DNA of 64,000 nt from the NCBI RefSeq assembly GCF_047638075.1, contig NZ_JBLJBV010000018.1, forward strand, positions 1-64,000, read 5' to 3'. The number at the start of each line of letters is the position of its first letter. Positions within the stretch are counted from its first letter, which is position 1. This stretch comes from UBA6197 sp047638075. Lineage in GTDB: Bacteria; Pseudomonadota; Alphaproteobacteria; Rhodobacterales; Rhodobacteraceae. The notes under the pieces were generated by a model. The model ran no database searches and was not told the DNA's origin. It was given only the letters and a program-made list of their open reading frames with translations. A program made the translations under genes and the position numbers. Of this stretch, positions 16,093-24,863 are shown one piece after another.

Positions 16093-18185
16093 ACGCAAAG
16101 TCAAACGACATCCGGCTGGGTGCCGACATCGGTGGCACGTTTACCGATATCGCACTGGACGTGCGCGGAACGATCTATTCCACCAAGGTGCTGACCAATT
16201 ACACCGCCCCAGAACAGGCGATTTTCGACGGGATAGACATAGTTTTGCGCGATGCCGGGCTAAGCATCACCGATCTGGACATTGTGATCCACGGCACCAC
16301 GCTGGCCACCAATGCGCTGATTGAACGGCGCGGCGCGCGCACCGCCTTTATCACCACCGAGGGCTTTCGTGATGTGATCGAAATGCGCACGGAAAGCCGG
16401 TTTGAACAGTATGACCTGAACATGCGCCTGCCCCCCCCGCTGATCCCGCGCGAGGACCGTTTTGCGGTTGCCGGGCGCATTGGTGCCCAAGGTCAAGAGC
16501 TGCTGGCGCTGGACGAGGCCGCATTAGCGCAGATTGCCGACACTATCGCGGGTTCTGATTTCCGCGCCGTGGCGATCGGGTTCATCCATTCCTACATGAA
16601 CCCCGCACACGAAGAACGCGCCCGCGCGGTTCTGGCGAAGAAGCTGGATCTGCCGATCTCGCTCAGCTCTGAGGTTTCGCCCCAGATGCGCGAATTTGAG
16701 CGTTTCAACACCGTTTGCGCCAATGCCTATGTGCGCCCGCAGATGGCCGATTATCTGGCCCGCCTGCAATCGCGCCTGAAAGAGATGGGCGCAAAGTGCC
16801 CGGTGTTCATGATCCATTCGGGCGGGGGGCTGATCTCGGTCGAGACGGCGGCGGAATTTCCGGTGCGGCTGGTTGAATCCGGCCCGGCGGGCGGGGCGAT
16901 CTTTGCCGCCGACGTGGCCGCGCGCTTTGATCTGAAAAAGGTGCTGTCCTATGACATGGGCGGCACCACCGCCAAGATCTGCCTGATCGAGGATTTCACC
17001 CCGCAAACCGCCCGCACCTTTGAGGTGGCGCGAACCTACCGGTTCAGCAAAGGCTCTGGCATGCCAATTTCCATCCCGGTGATCGAGATGATCGAAATTG
17101 GCGCCGGGGGCGGGTCCATTGCCTGGGTCGATGCCATGGGCCGCATCCAGACCGGCCCCGAAAGTGCCGGGTCAGAGCCGGGTCCGGCCTGCTACGGCCG
17201 TGGCGGCGACCGCCCCGCGATCACCGATGCCGATCTGATGCTGGGCAAGCTGGACCCCGACAATTTCGCAGGCGGCAGTATCCGGCTTGATCCCAACGCC
17301 TCCAGCGCCGCGATTGGGCGCGATGTGGGCGACAGGCTGTCACTGGCGCCGCTATCGGCCGCGTTTGGCATCTGCGAGGTGGTTGACGAAAACATGGCCA
17401 ATGCGGCGCGCGTCCATGCGGTGGAAAACGGCAAGGATATTTCCAACAATGTGATGATCGCCTTTGGCGGCGCGGCCCCGCTTCATGCGGCGCGGCTGTG
17501 TGAAAAACTGGGCGTCAATCAATGCCTTGTGCCGCAGGGTGCAGGTGTCGGTTCAGCCATCGGGTTTCTGAAGGCGCCTTTCGGCTATGAGGCGCTGGCC
17601 TCCAAACTGGTCCGGGTTTCGCAGTTTGATGTGGACGACGCGAACAAGACGATTGCCGATCTGAAAGCAACCGCCGAACGGTTTGTCAGCTCGGGCACCG
17701 ATGGCCAGATCCTGCGCGAAATCACCGCCTTCATGCGCTATGCCGGTCAGGGTTGGGAAATTCCGGTGCCGCTGCCTGACCGGCCCTTTACCAAAGCCGA
17801 CGTTGCGGCGCTGAAAGACAGTTTCCGTGACTGTTACGCCCGCTTCTTTGGCCGCGCGATTGACGGGCTGGATGGGCTGGAGATTGAGATTGTGACCTGG
17901 TCCGTAAAGGCGCAAGACCATCGCCCCCGGCCAGAGGCGCACAAGATCAGCCATGGCAACCGCGATGTGGCCGCCACCGCAACGCGCCAGGTTTTCGACC
18001 CTACCGCAGCGCGTATGCTGGAAACCGGCCTTGCCGACCGGGCCAGCCTGAAGCCGGGTGATCGGTTGCACGGCCCGGTGGTGATTGTCGAACGCGAAAC
18101 ATCGACGGTGGTGACATCTTCCTTTGATGCCGTGATCCAGCATGACGGCTCTATCCTACTTATCCGCAAGGGGTTCAAAGCATGA
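16089..18185 (+). CDS. hyuA: hydantoinase/oxoprolinase subunit A
   Basis: 698 aa, standard for HyuA. N-terminal ADIGGTFTDIALD is the ASKHA phosphate loop, followed by HGTTLATNALIERRGART, the phosphate-2 loop SYDMGGTTAKICL at about 295-307, and MIEIGAGGGSIAW. HyuA proteins use ATP to activate the amide of a hydantoin, 5-oxoproline or related ring (or a ketone in acetone carboxylase) for hydrolysis or carboxylation with HyuB. It overlaps both the ThDP gene and hyuB by ATGA, so expression is tightly coupled. The substrate is unknown. Confidence 0.9.
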   Translation: MNAKSNDIRLGADIGGTFTDIALDVRGTIYSTKVLTNYTAPEQAIFDGIDIVLRDAGLSITDLDIVIHGTTLATNALIERRGARTAFITTEGFRDVIEMRTESRFEQYDLNMRLPPPLIPREDRFAVAGRIGAQGQELLALDEAALAQIADTIAGSDFRAVAIGFIHSYMNPAHEERARAVLAKKLDLPISLSSEVSPQMREFERFNTVCANAYVRPQMADYLARLQSRLKEMGAKCPVFMIHSGGGLISVETAAEFPVRLVESGPAGGAIFAADVAARFDLKKVLSYDMGGTTAKICLIEDFTPQTARTFEVARTYRFSKGSGMPISIPVIEMIEIGAGGGSIAWVDAMGRIQTGPESAGSEPGPACYGRGGDRPAITDADLMLGKLDPDNFAGGSIRLDPNASSAAIGRDVGDRLSLAPLSAAFGICEVVDENMANAARVHAVENGKDISNNVMIAFGGAAPLHAARLCEKLGVNQCLVPQGAGVGSAIGFLKAPFGYEALASKLVRVSQFDVDDANKTIADLKATAERFVSSGTDGQILREITAFMRYAGQGWEIPVPLPDRPFTKADVAALKDSFRDCYARFFGRAIDGLDGLEIEIVTWSVKAQDHRPRPEAHKISHGNRDVAATATRQVFDPTAARMLETGLADRASLKPGDRLHGPVVIVERETSTVVTSSFDAVIQHDGSILLIRKGFKA

Positions 18186-19792
18186 GCGATATCGAAGAAA
18201 TCCACATGCAGGTGATGTGGAACCGTCTGATCTCGGTCGTTGAGGAACAGGCGTTGACCCTTCTGCGCACGGCGTTTTCCACCTCGGTACGCGAGGCGGG
18301 CGATTTGTCGGCGGGGGTGTTCAACCCCAAGGGCGAAATGCTGGCGCAGGCCGTGACCGGCACACCGGGCCATGTGAACACCATGGCCGAAGCGGTGCAG
18401 AATTTCATGGATGAAATCCCGCGCGACCAGATGTTTGAGGGCGATACCTACGTCACCAACGACCCCTGGCTTGGCACCGGGCACCTGCATGACATCACCA
18501 TGGTTTCCCCCTCGTTCCTGAATGGCGAGCTGGTGGCGTTTTTCGCCTGCACCGCGCATGTCGTTGATGTCGGCGGGCGCGGCTTTGGCGCGGATGCCAA
18601 ATCGGTTTATGAAGAGGGGATTCAGATTCCGATCATGAAGTTCGCTGAAAAAGGCGACGTGAACCGGCATCTGGTCAAGATCCTCAGTTCCAACGTGCGC
18701 GAACCCAATCAGGTTGTGGGCGATTTCTATTCGCTGGCGGCCTGTAATGAGGTGGGGCACCGCCGTCTGGTTGCGCTGATGACCGAAGTTGGCCTTGCCT
18801 CGCTGGATAACCTTAGCGATTTCATCTTTTCGCGCACCCATACCGCCATGCTGGAACGTATCCGCGCCCTGCCGCGCGGTAGCTGGTCCAACACGCTGAT
18901 GACCGATGGCTATGACGCGCCGGTAAAGCTGGCGGTGAAAATCACCATCGCGGAAGACACCGTCAACGCCGATTTCACCGGCACCGACGCGATGAGCAAT
19001 TGGGGCATCAATGTGCCCATCATCTATTCCAAGGCCTACGCAAGCTATGCGCTGAAATGCGTGGTGGCGCCTGACGTGCCCAACAATGCGGCCTCTTTGG
19101 CCCTGTTCACCGTTTCCTCCCCGACCAATATCCTGAACGCGGCCCGCCCTGCACCCGTGGCACTTCGGCATGTGATCGGCCATATGGTACCCGACCTTGT
19201 GCTGGGGGCGGTGGCGCAGGCGCTTCCTGAAACCATTCTTGCCGAAGGGGCGGCGGCGCTCTGGAACATCCATATCTCAGTGCGCCCCAGCGCCGGAAAG
19301 GATGGGCGCCGCGCCGAAGTGCTGATGTTCAATTCGGGCGGAATGGGCGCGCGGCCTACGCTTGACGGGCTCTCGGCAACGGCTTTCCCCTCGGGCGTGC
19401 ATACCATGCCGGTCGAGGCGACCGAACAGACCGGCCCGATCGTGATCTGGCGCAAGGAGCTGCGCCCCGATTCCGGTGGAGACGGCGAATATCGCGGCGG
19501 TCTGGGCCAGATCATGGAAATTGCCCCGCAAGAGGGCCACGAGTTTGACTTTTCCGCCATGTTCGACCGGATAAACCATGCGCCGCGCGGGCGTAACGGT
19601 GGCAAAGACGGCGTGGTTGGCGCGGTGCATCTGGACGATGGCACCAAAATGCGCCCCAAAGGCTGGCAACATGTGCCCGAAGGCCGCAGACTGGTTCTGG
19701 AATTGCCCGGCGGCGGCGGCTATGGCGACCCAAAGCGGCGCAGCCCCGAGGCGCGTGCCGAAGATCGTTCCAAAGGATATGTAACGGAGTAA
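18182..19792 (+). CDS. hyuB: hydantoinase/oxoprolinase subunit B
   Basis: 536 aa, typical HyuB length. The family block FNPKGEMLAQAVTGTPGHVNTM is followed by NDPWLGTGHLHDITMV, where Asp/His residues are conserved metal or substrate ligands. The C-terminus contains the PGGGGYGDP motif found in essentially all members. It completes the two-subunit ATP-dependent enzyme with HyuA. In animals and yeast the two parts are fused as 5-oxoprolinase; here they are separate, as in bacterial N-methylhydantoinases. An aminotransferase gene follows after 4 bases. Confidence 0.9.
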   Translation: MSDIEEIHMQVMWNRLISVVEEQALTLLRTAFSTSVREAGDLSAGVFNPKGEMLAQAVTGTPGHVNTMAEAVQNFMDEIPRDQMFEGDTYVTNDPWLGTGHLHDITMVSPSFLNGELVAFFACTAHVVDVGGRGFGADAKSVYEEGIQIPIMKFAEKGDVNRHLVKILSSNVREPNQVVGDFYSLAACNEVGHRRLVALMTEVGLASLDNLSDFIFSRTHTAMLERIRALPRGSWSNTLMTDGYDAPVKLAVKITIAEDTVNADFTGTDAMSNWGINVPIIYSKAYASYALKCVVAPDVPNNAASLALFTVSSPTNILNAARPAPVALRHVIGHMVPDLVLGAVAQALPETILAEGAAALWNIHISVRPSAGKDGRRAEVLMFNSGGMGARPTLDGLSATAFPSGVHTMPVEATEQTGPIVIWRKELRPDSGGDGEYRGGLGQIMEIAPQEGHEFDFSAMFDRINHAPRGRNGGKDGVVGAVHLDDGTKMRPKGWQHVPEGRRLVLELPGGGGYGDPKRRSPEARAEDRSKGYVTE

Positions 19793-19796
19793 TGCG

Positions 19797-20999
19797 ATGA
19801 CCTATATTGCCTCGCGTCTGTCGATCGTGAAACCCTCGGCCTCGATGGCGGTTTCTCAGGCCGCCAAGGCGCTGCGCGCGCGCGGGGTCGATGTGATCGA
19901 CCTTGGCCTTGGCGAGCCCGATTTCCCGACCCCCGCCCATATCATCGAGGCGGCCCATGCCGCCGCGAAAGCGGGCGAAACGCTGTACACCGCCGCCACC
20001 GGCACACCGGCGCTACGCGAAGCCGTGGCCAGCAAGTTCCGGCGCGAAAACGGGCTGGATTACACCGCCGATGACATCATCGTGGCCAATGGCGCCAAGC
20101 AGATCATCTTCAACGCGCTGATGGCCACGCTAGAGCCGGGCGATGAGGTGATCCTGCCCGCGCCCTATTTCGTGTCTTATCCCGAAATGGTCAAACTGCT
20201 GGGCGGCACCCCGGTTATCGCGGAATGTCCCGGTGACGCCGGGTTCCGGCTGACCCCAGAGGTGCTGGAAGCCGCCATTACGCCCCGCAGCAAATGGCTG
20301 TTCCTCAACATGCCCGGAAACCCTTCGGGCGCAGTCTATTCCGAGGATGAGCTAAAGGCCCTGGGCACGGTTTTGGCGAAACATCCGCAGGTGTTGATCC
20401 TGTCGGACGAGATCTATGAACATATCCTGTTTGACGGGCGCAGCTTTTTGTCCTTTGGCAAGGCCTGCCCGGAATTGCGCGACCGCACCCTGATCGTGAA
20501 CGGGGTTGCCAAGGCCTATGCGATGACCGGTTGGCGCGTGGGTTATGCGGCGGGGCCGCAGCCGCTGATCAAGGCGATGGCAACCGTGCAAAGCCAGTCC
20601 GTTACCTCGGTCTGTGCAATCGCGCAGGCGGCTGCCGTGGCGGCGCTGAACGGCCCGCAAGACATGGTGGCCGAATTCCGCGCGGCGTTTGAACGGCGGC
20701 GCAATCTGGTGGTCGACGGCCTTGCCGGGATGAACGGAGTGACCCTATCGCCGCCCGAAGGGGCATTTTACGCCTATATCGGCTGCGCGGGCCTGATCGG
20801 GCGCAAGACCCCGAAAGGCGTGGTCCTGAACGACGATGCCGCCGTCGCCACCTACCTCTTGGAGGAGGGGCGCGTGGCCGCCGTGCCGGGCGCGGCCTAT
20901 GGCCTGTCGCCCTATTTCCGCATTTCGACCGCAACCGCCGATGCCGTGCTGACCGAGGCGATTGCCCGGATCAAAGCCGCCATTTCGGAACTGGAGTAA
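19797..20999 (+). CDS. class I aminotransferase (AspB-like)
   Basis: 400 aa fold-type I PLP enzyme. It has GLGEPDFPTP near the N-terminus, NMPGNPSGAVYS, SDEIYEHILFDG with the cofactor Asp/Tyr, the Schiff-base Lys in GVAKAYAMTGWRVGY, and the carboxylate-binding Arg in SPYFRISTAT. This is the bacterial aspartate/aromatic type (subgroup I-beta/I-gamma). In the island it could remove the amino group liberated after the HyuAB step, handing a keto acid to the ThDP or 2-hydroxyacid enzymes. It lies 4 bases after hyuB and 3 before the uronate dehydrogenase gene. Confidence 0.87.
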   Translation: MTYIASRLSIVKPSASMAVSQAAKALRARGVDVIDLGLGEPDFPTPAHIIEAAHAAAKAGETLYTAATGTPALREAVASKFRRENGLDYTADDIIVANGAKQIIFNALMATLEPGDEVILPAPYFVSYPEMVKLLGGTPVIAECPGDAGFRLTPEVLEAAITPRSKWLFLNMPGNPSGAVYSEDELKALGTVLAKHPQVLILSDEIYEHILFDGRSFLSFGKACPELRDRTLIVNGVAKAYAMTGWRVGYAAGPQPLIKAMATVQSQSVTSVCAIAQAAAVAALNGPQDMVAEFRAAFERRRNLVVDGLAGMNGVTLSPPEGAFYAYIGCAGLIGRKTPKGVVLNDDAAVATYLLEEGRVAAVPGAAYGLSPYFRISTATADAVLTEAIARIKAAISELE

Positions 21000-21002
21000 G
21001 CC

Positions 21003-21806
21003 ATGCCGCAATATGAACGCATCCTGATTACCGGCGCGAATGGCCGCCTTGGGTCCATCCTGCGCAAGGGGCTGGCGCCGATGGCCAAGGTGATCCGGCT
21101 GGGCGCCCGGGCGCCGTTTGACGATCTGGCGCCGAACGAAGAACAGGCCGTGTTCGATCTGTCGGACATGGAGGCAACGATTGCCGCGACGAAAGATTGC
21201 GACGCGATCATCCATTTCGGCGGCGCGCCGATGGAAAGCCCGTGGCAGGACATTCTTGACAGCAATATTCGCGGCTCTTACCACATCTATGAAGGCGCGC
21301 GGAAACACGGCGTCAAACGGGTGATCTACGCCTCATCCGTGCATGCGATCGGCTATCATGAGATTGAAGCGCATATTAGCGTTGACGCGCCGGTGCGGCC
21401 GGACAGTCTTTACGGTGTCTCAAAGAACTTTGTCGAAAGCCTGAGCCGGCTTTACTGGGACAAATTCGGGATCGAGTCTGCCTGTCTGCGGATTTTTTCG
21501 TCGTTCCCGGAACCGGCAGACCGGCGGATGCTGTGGTCTTACCTGTCGTTCGACGATTGCCTGCGGCTGGTCGAGGCGTCGCTGACCGCGCCGCGCATCG
21601 GCCATACGCTAAGTTTTGGCATTTCGGACAACAAGGTGAAGACCGTGGACAATACCGGCGCGGCACATCTGGGTTTTCACCCGCAAGACACGTCCGAGCC
21701 GTTCCGCGCCAAGGTCGAGGCCAGCACCCCGGTTCCCGACCCGAAAGCGGCATCCGTGCGCTATCTTGGCGGGTGGTTTTGCGAACTGGGCCACCCAGAC
21801 GACTGA
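21003..21806 (+). CDS. udh: NAD-dependent uronate dehydrogenase-like epimerase/dehydratase
   Basis: 267 aa, compared with about 265 for Agrobacterium Udh. The Rossmann motif TGANGRLGSILRKGLAPMA is followed by HFGGAPMESPWQDIL, SSVHAIGYHE, catalytic LYGVSK (YxxxK) and the PEPADRRMLWSYLSFDD stretch that in Udh contains the substrate-binding Arg. The C-terminal PDPKAASVRYLGG also matches. Udh oxidises glucuronate or galacturonate to aldaric-acid lactones. With the GarL-like aldolase and GarR-like reductase this suggests an aldarate branch, but I see no aldarate dehydratase here. It may act on a related sugar. Confidence 0.8.
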   Translation: MPQYERILITGANGRLGSILRKGLAPMAKVIRLGARAPFDDLAPNEEQAVFDLSDMEATIAATKDCDAIIHFGGAPMESPWQDILDSNIRGSYHIYEGARKHGVKRVIYASSVHAIGYHEIEAHISVDAPVRPDSLYGVSKNFVESLSRLYWDKFGIESACLRIFSSFPEPADRRMLWSYLSFDDCLRLVEASLTAPRIGHTLSFGISDNKVKTVDNTGAAHLGFHPQDTSEPFRAKVEASTPVPDPKAASVRYLGGWFCELGHPDD

Positions 21807-22011
21807 CCAATCGCGCCAAATCAGGCGGGCGGCGGCACTCAAAGGTCCGGGCACCTAAGCCCCTTGACCTGGGGCATGGCCAAATTCATCCTGCGGCGGC
21901 CCGGCCTTGCGCGAAAGCAGGGCGCGCGTCACTAAGGGTATGAAAGCGGATAGCCCGATGACCGGGGCCGGGCCGGGCGCCGCCGCCGCCGCGATGAAAA
22001 GGATCAGTGCC

Positions 22012-23925
22012 ATGAAAACCCTTGATGTGATCACAATGGGCCGCGCGGGCGTCGATTTCTACGGCACGCAGGTCGGTGGCAGGCTTGAGGATATGGGCAC
22101 GTTCGACAAATATATCGGCGGCTCGCCCACCAATATGGCCTGCGGCACGGCACGGCTTGGGCTGAAATCGGCCCTGCTAAGCCGCGTCGGCAACGAGCAT
22201 ATGGGCCGCTTCATCCGCGAGGAGCTGATCCGCCACGGGGTCAACGTTGAGGGGGTCAAGACCGATCCCGACCGGCTGACCGCGCTGGTCATACTAGGCA
22301 TCCGCGATCAGGAACAGTTCCCGCTGATCTTCTACCGCGAGAATTGCGCCGACATGGCGCTTTGCGCCGATGACGTCGAGGCGGCGTTTATCGGCTCGGC
22401 AAGGTCGGTGGTGGCCACCGGCACGCACCTTAGTCACCCAACGCCGCGCGCCGCCCTTTTGAAGGCGCTGGAACTGGCAAAGGCGCACGGGGCAAAAACC
22501 GCGCTCGACATCGACTATCGCCCCAATCTCTGGGGTGTGCTGGGCCACGGCGACGGCGAAAGCCGCTTTGCCGAAAGCGCCGAGGTAACCGCCAGCCTGC
22601 AAGAAACGCTGCATCATTTCGACCTGATCGTCGGAACCGAGGAAGAGTTTCACATTGCCGGCGGCACCACCGATACGGTCGCGGCGCTGCGCGCTGTGCG
22701 TGCGATTAGCGGCGCCACCCTGGTCTGCAAGCGCGGGCCGATGGGGGCCACAGCCTTTGACGGGCCTATCCCCGACAGCTTGGACGGCGGCCAGACCGGC
22801 CCCGGTTTTGGGGTCGAGGTCTTTAATGTGCTGGGGGCCGGCGATGGCTTCATGTCGGGGTTGCTGAAAGGCTGGCTGGATGGCGAGGATTGGCCGACCG
22901 CCCTGAAATACGCCAATGCCTGCGGTGCCTTTGCGGTCAGCCGCCACGGCTGCACCCCGGCCTATCCTTCCTGGGACGAATTGCAGTTCTTCCTTAAACG
23001 CGGGATCGTTCGCGCGGATCTGCGCAACGACGCAGAGCTGGAGCAGGTGCATTGGGCCACCACCCGCCGCTTTGGGATTGGCGGCGATCGGGACTGCGTG
23101 CGGACCTTTGCCTTTGACCACCGCTTGCAGCTAGAGCAGATGGAGGGCTATTCGCTTGAAAAAGGTGGCGCATTCAAGAAGCTGTGCCTGAAGGCCGCGC
23201 TGAAGGTGCAGGATGGCAAACCCGGCTTTGGCATCCTGTGCGACGACCGGATCGGGCGATCTGCCCTGCACGCGGCAAGCGGCAGCGGTCTGTGGATCGG
23301 GCGGCCGACGGAACTGCCCGGTTCACGCCCCATTGAATTTGAACCAGAGCTTGGCGTTGATCTTGGCGGTTTTCGCGCGTGGGCGCGCGAAAATGTGGTC
23401 AAGCTGCTGGTGTTTTGCCACCCGGATGACGATGCCGCCACCCGCGCGCTGCAAGAAAGGCGGGTCGGGCGGCTGTTCACCGCCGCGCGCCGCAACGGGC
23501 TGGAATTCCTGCTGGAAATGATCCCGTCCAAGGTCGGGCCGGTGAGCGACGACACGACAGCGACCCTTATCCAGCAGTTCTATGATGCGGGCGTCTACCC
23601 CGATTGGTGGAAGCTGGAGCCCTTCAAGACCGATGCCGCCTGGGCGCATGCGGTCGCGGCGATCGAACGCAACGACCCGCGCACAAGGGGCATCGTTGTG
23701 CTGGGCCTTGATGCGCCGGAACAGGATCTTGCGGCCAGTTTTGCGCTGGCGGCGAAACAGCCGCTGGTCAAGGGCTTTGCCGTGGGGCGAACGATCTTTG
23801 GCGATGCGGCGCGCGGCTGGCTGATGGGCGAAATCAGCGACACGCAGGCGGTGGACCAGATGGCCGAACGCTACGCCCGCCTTTGCACTATCTGGGATAA
23901 GGCGCGGGCCGCAGCAGCGGGATGA
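22012..23925 (+). CDS. iolC: IolC-type 5-dehydro-2-deoxygluconokinase with C-terminal DUF2090 aldolase-like domain
   Basis: 637 aa, twice the size of a PfkB kinase. Residues 1-330 are a PfkB sugar kinase (MGRAGVDFYGTQVGG start, GGSPTNMACG substrate loop, anion-hole GAGDGFMSG). Residues about 345-637 are the DUF2090 domain with TFAFDHRLQLE, a TIM-barrel related to the IolJ aldolase. It would phosphorylate 5-dehydro-2-deoxygluconate in inositol breakdown and perhaps cleave the product. No other iol gene is in the window. It lies 205 bases after udh with no gene between; ATG 22012 is the start nearest the kinase fold. Confidence 0.84.
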   Translation: MKTLDVITMGRAGVDFYGTQVGGRLEDMGTFDKYIGGSPTNMACGTARLGLKSALLSRVGNEHMGRFIREELIRHGVNVEGVKTDPDRLTALVILGIRDQEQFPLIFYRENCADMALCADDVEAAFIGSARSVVATGTHLSHPTPRAALLKALELAKAHGAKTALDIDYRPNLWGVLGHGDGESRFAESAEVTASLQETLHHFDLIVGTEEEFHIAGGTTDTVAALRAVRAISGATLVCKRGPMGATAFDGPIPDSLDGGQTGPGFGVEVFNVLGAGDGFMSGLLKGWLDGEDWPTALKYANACGAFAVSRHGCTPAYPSWDELQFFLKRGIVRADLRNDAELEQVHWATTRRFGIGGDRDCVRTFAFDHRLQLEQMEGYSLEKGGAFKKLCLKAALKVQDGKPGFGILCDDRIGRSALHAASGSGLWIGRPTELPGSRPIEFEPELGVDLGGFRAWARENVVKLLVFCHPDDDAATRALQERRVGRLFTAARRNGLEFLLEMIPSKVGPVSDDTTATLIQQFYDAGVYPDWWKLEPFKTDAAWAHAVAAIERNDPRTRGIVVLGLDAPEQDLAASFALAAKQPLVKGFAVGRTIFGDAARGWLMGEISDTQAVDQMAERYARLCTIWDKARAAAAG

Positions 23926-24045
23926 AATGGCATCATACTGCACCGGGGTGTGGGCGCCGTCCCCTGCCGGCGGATCAACGGCGTTTTTGACGGGCTGAAA
24001 ATTCTCAGGCTGACCGCCGGTCGGCGTTGCCGCTGTTTTGCCGGT

Positions 24046-24753
24046 TCAACGTGATAATTGTTCTGCAAGCGTCAGATCCCGGGGCCCGACACGCTGAAAG
24101 TCCAGCCCCTGTTCAAGGTGGCGCAGATGTTCGTCGATCAGGTTGACCAGGCGTTCACTGTTTCGGGCCTCGATCTGATCGACGATGGCGGCATGTTCGT
24201 CTTCGGCGCAGTTGGAGGTGCCCGAAGCGTTGTAAAGGCCCAGGATGAGGGTGGTGCGCAGGGACAGGTCGGCCAGGAACCGTTCAAGCACCCGATTACC
24301 GGCGATCTTGGCCAACCGCATGTGAAAGGCCCGCGACAGGCGCAGCTCTTGCGGCTTGTCGTTTGCAGCACGGGCGCGTGCTTCCTCGATGATGTTGTTG
24401 CGCATATACGCAATATCCTCGGCACTTGCGCGGGCGACGACATTGCGGGCAAGCGTGCGTTCGATGGTGCGGCGCGCCTCAAAGACTTCGCGCGCCTCTT
24501 CGGGGGACGGTGTGGCGACATACGCGCCGCGATTCGGGCGAAGTTCGACCACATGTTGCGCGGCAAGCGCCGTCAATGCGCGGCGCACATTGGCGCGGTT
24601 GCATTGGAAAAGGTCGCTCAGTGCCTGCTCGCCCAATTTGGTGCCAGCCGGAAGCCGCTGTTCGGAAACAGCGGTCAGAATGGATCGCGTGATGGCGTCC
24701 TCTGGCGGGCGCATTTCGCTATCTATCTGATTATTTTCAAAAACACTTGTCAT
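24046..24753 (-). CDS. GntR-family regulator, FCD subfamily
   Basis: 235 aa. The winged helix lies at about 15-80 (LGEQALSDLFQCNRANVRRALTAL, wing RPNRGAYVA), followed by an FCD effector domain with RAFHMRLAKIAGN and DEHAAIVDQIEARN carrying the likely metal-binding His/Asp residues. It is transcribed away from the racemase/permease pair, and the gap between them holds three near-identical TTGNTNACAA boxes at 24794-24850, so it very likely represses the pair and itself. Its ligand is probably a hydantoin or allantoin derivative (inference from neighbours). Confidence 0.87.
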   Translation of the reverse strand: MTSVFENNQIDSEMRPPEDAITRSILTAVSEQRLPAGTKLGEQALSDLFQCNRANVRRALTALAAQHVVELRPNRGAYVATPSPEEAREVFEARRTIERTLARNVVARASAEDIAYMRNNIIEEARARAANDKPQELRLSRAFHMRLAKIAGNRVLERFLADLSLRTTLILGLYNASGTSNCAEDEHAAIVDQIEARNSERLVNLIDEHLRHLEQGLDFQRVGPRDLTLAEQLSR

Positions 24754-24793
24754 GGCTCAATTCTAGTCGAGACCGAGACCGTCGCGCAATGTC

Positions 24794-24850
24794 TTGTTGA
24801 CAAAAATATTGATCTGATGAGAAATGTTTGTTAACAATTTTTGATGACAA
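24794..24850. promoter_or_regulatory. triple TTGTTNACAA-type operator in divergent promoter
   Basis: Three 10-base boxes occur: TTGTTGACAA (24794-24803), TTGTTAACAA (24828-24837, a perfect palindrome) and TTGATGACAA (24841-24850). The first contains TTGACA at 24797-24802, which could be the -35 element of the racemase operon. The last lies 13 bases before the racemase ATG. This arrangement suits repression by the adjacent GntR protein. Confidence 0.55.
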
Positions 24851-24863
24851 ACTGGGAGGCGTT

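Noticed and set aside
17834..19273. 479-codon open frame on the minus strand across hyuA and hyuB
   Set aside because: It lies antisense to two clearly recognised genes, has Arg/His/Gly-rich composition and no family motif; long antisense frames are common in GC-rich coding DNA.
21807..22011. 205-base gap before iolC, the longest in the window, checked for a small gene or RNA
   Set aside because: No start with a convincing ribosome site, no conserved-looking hairpin and no repeat was seen.
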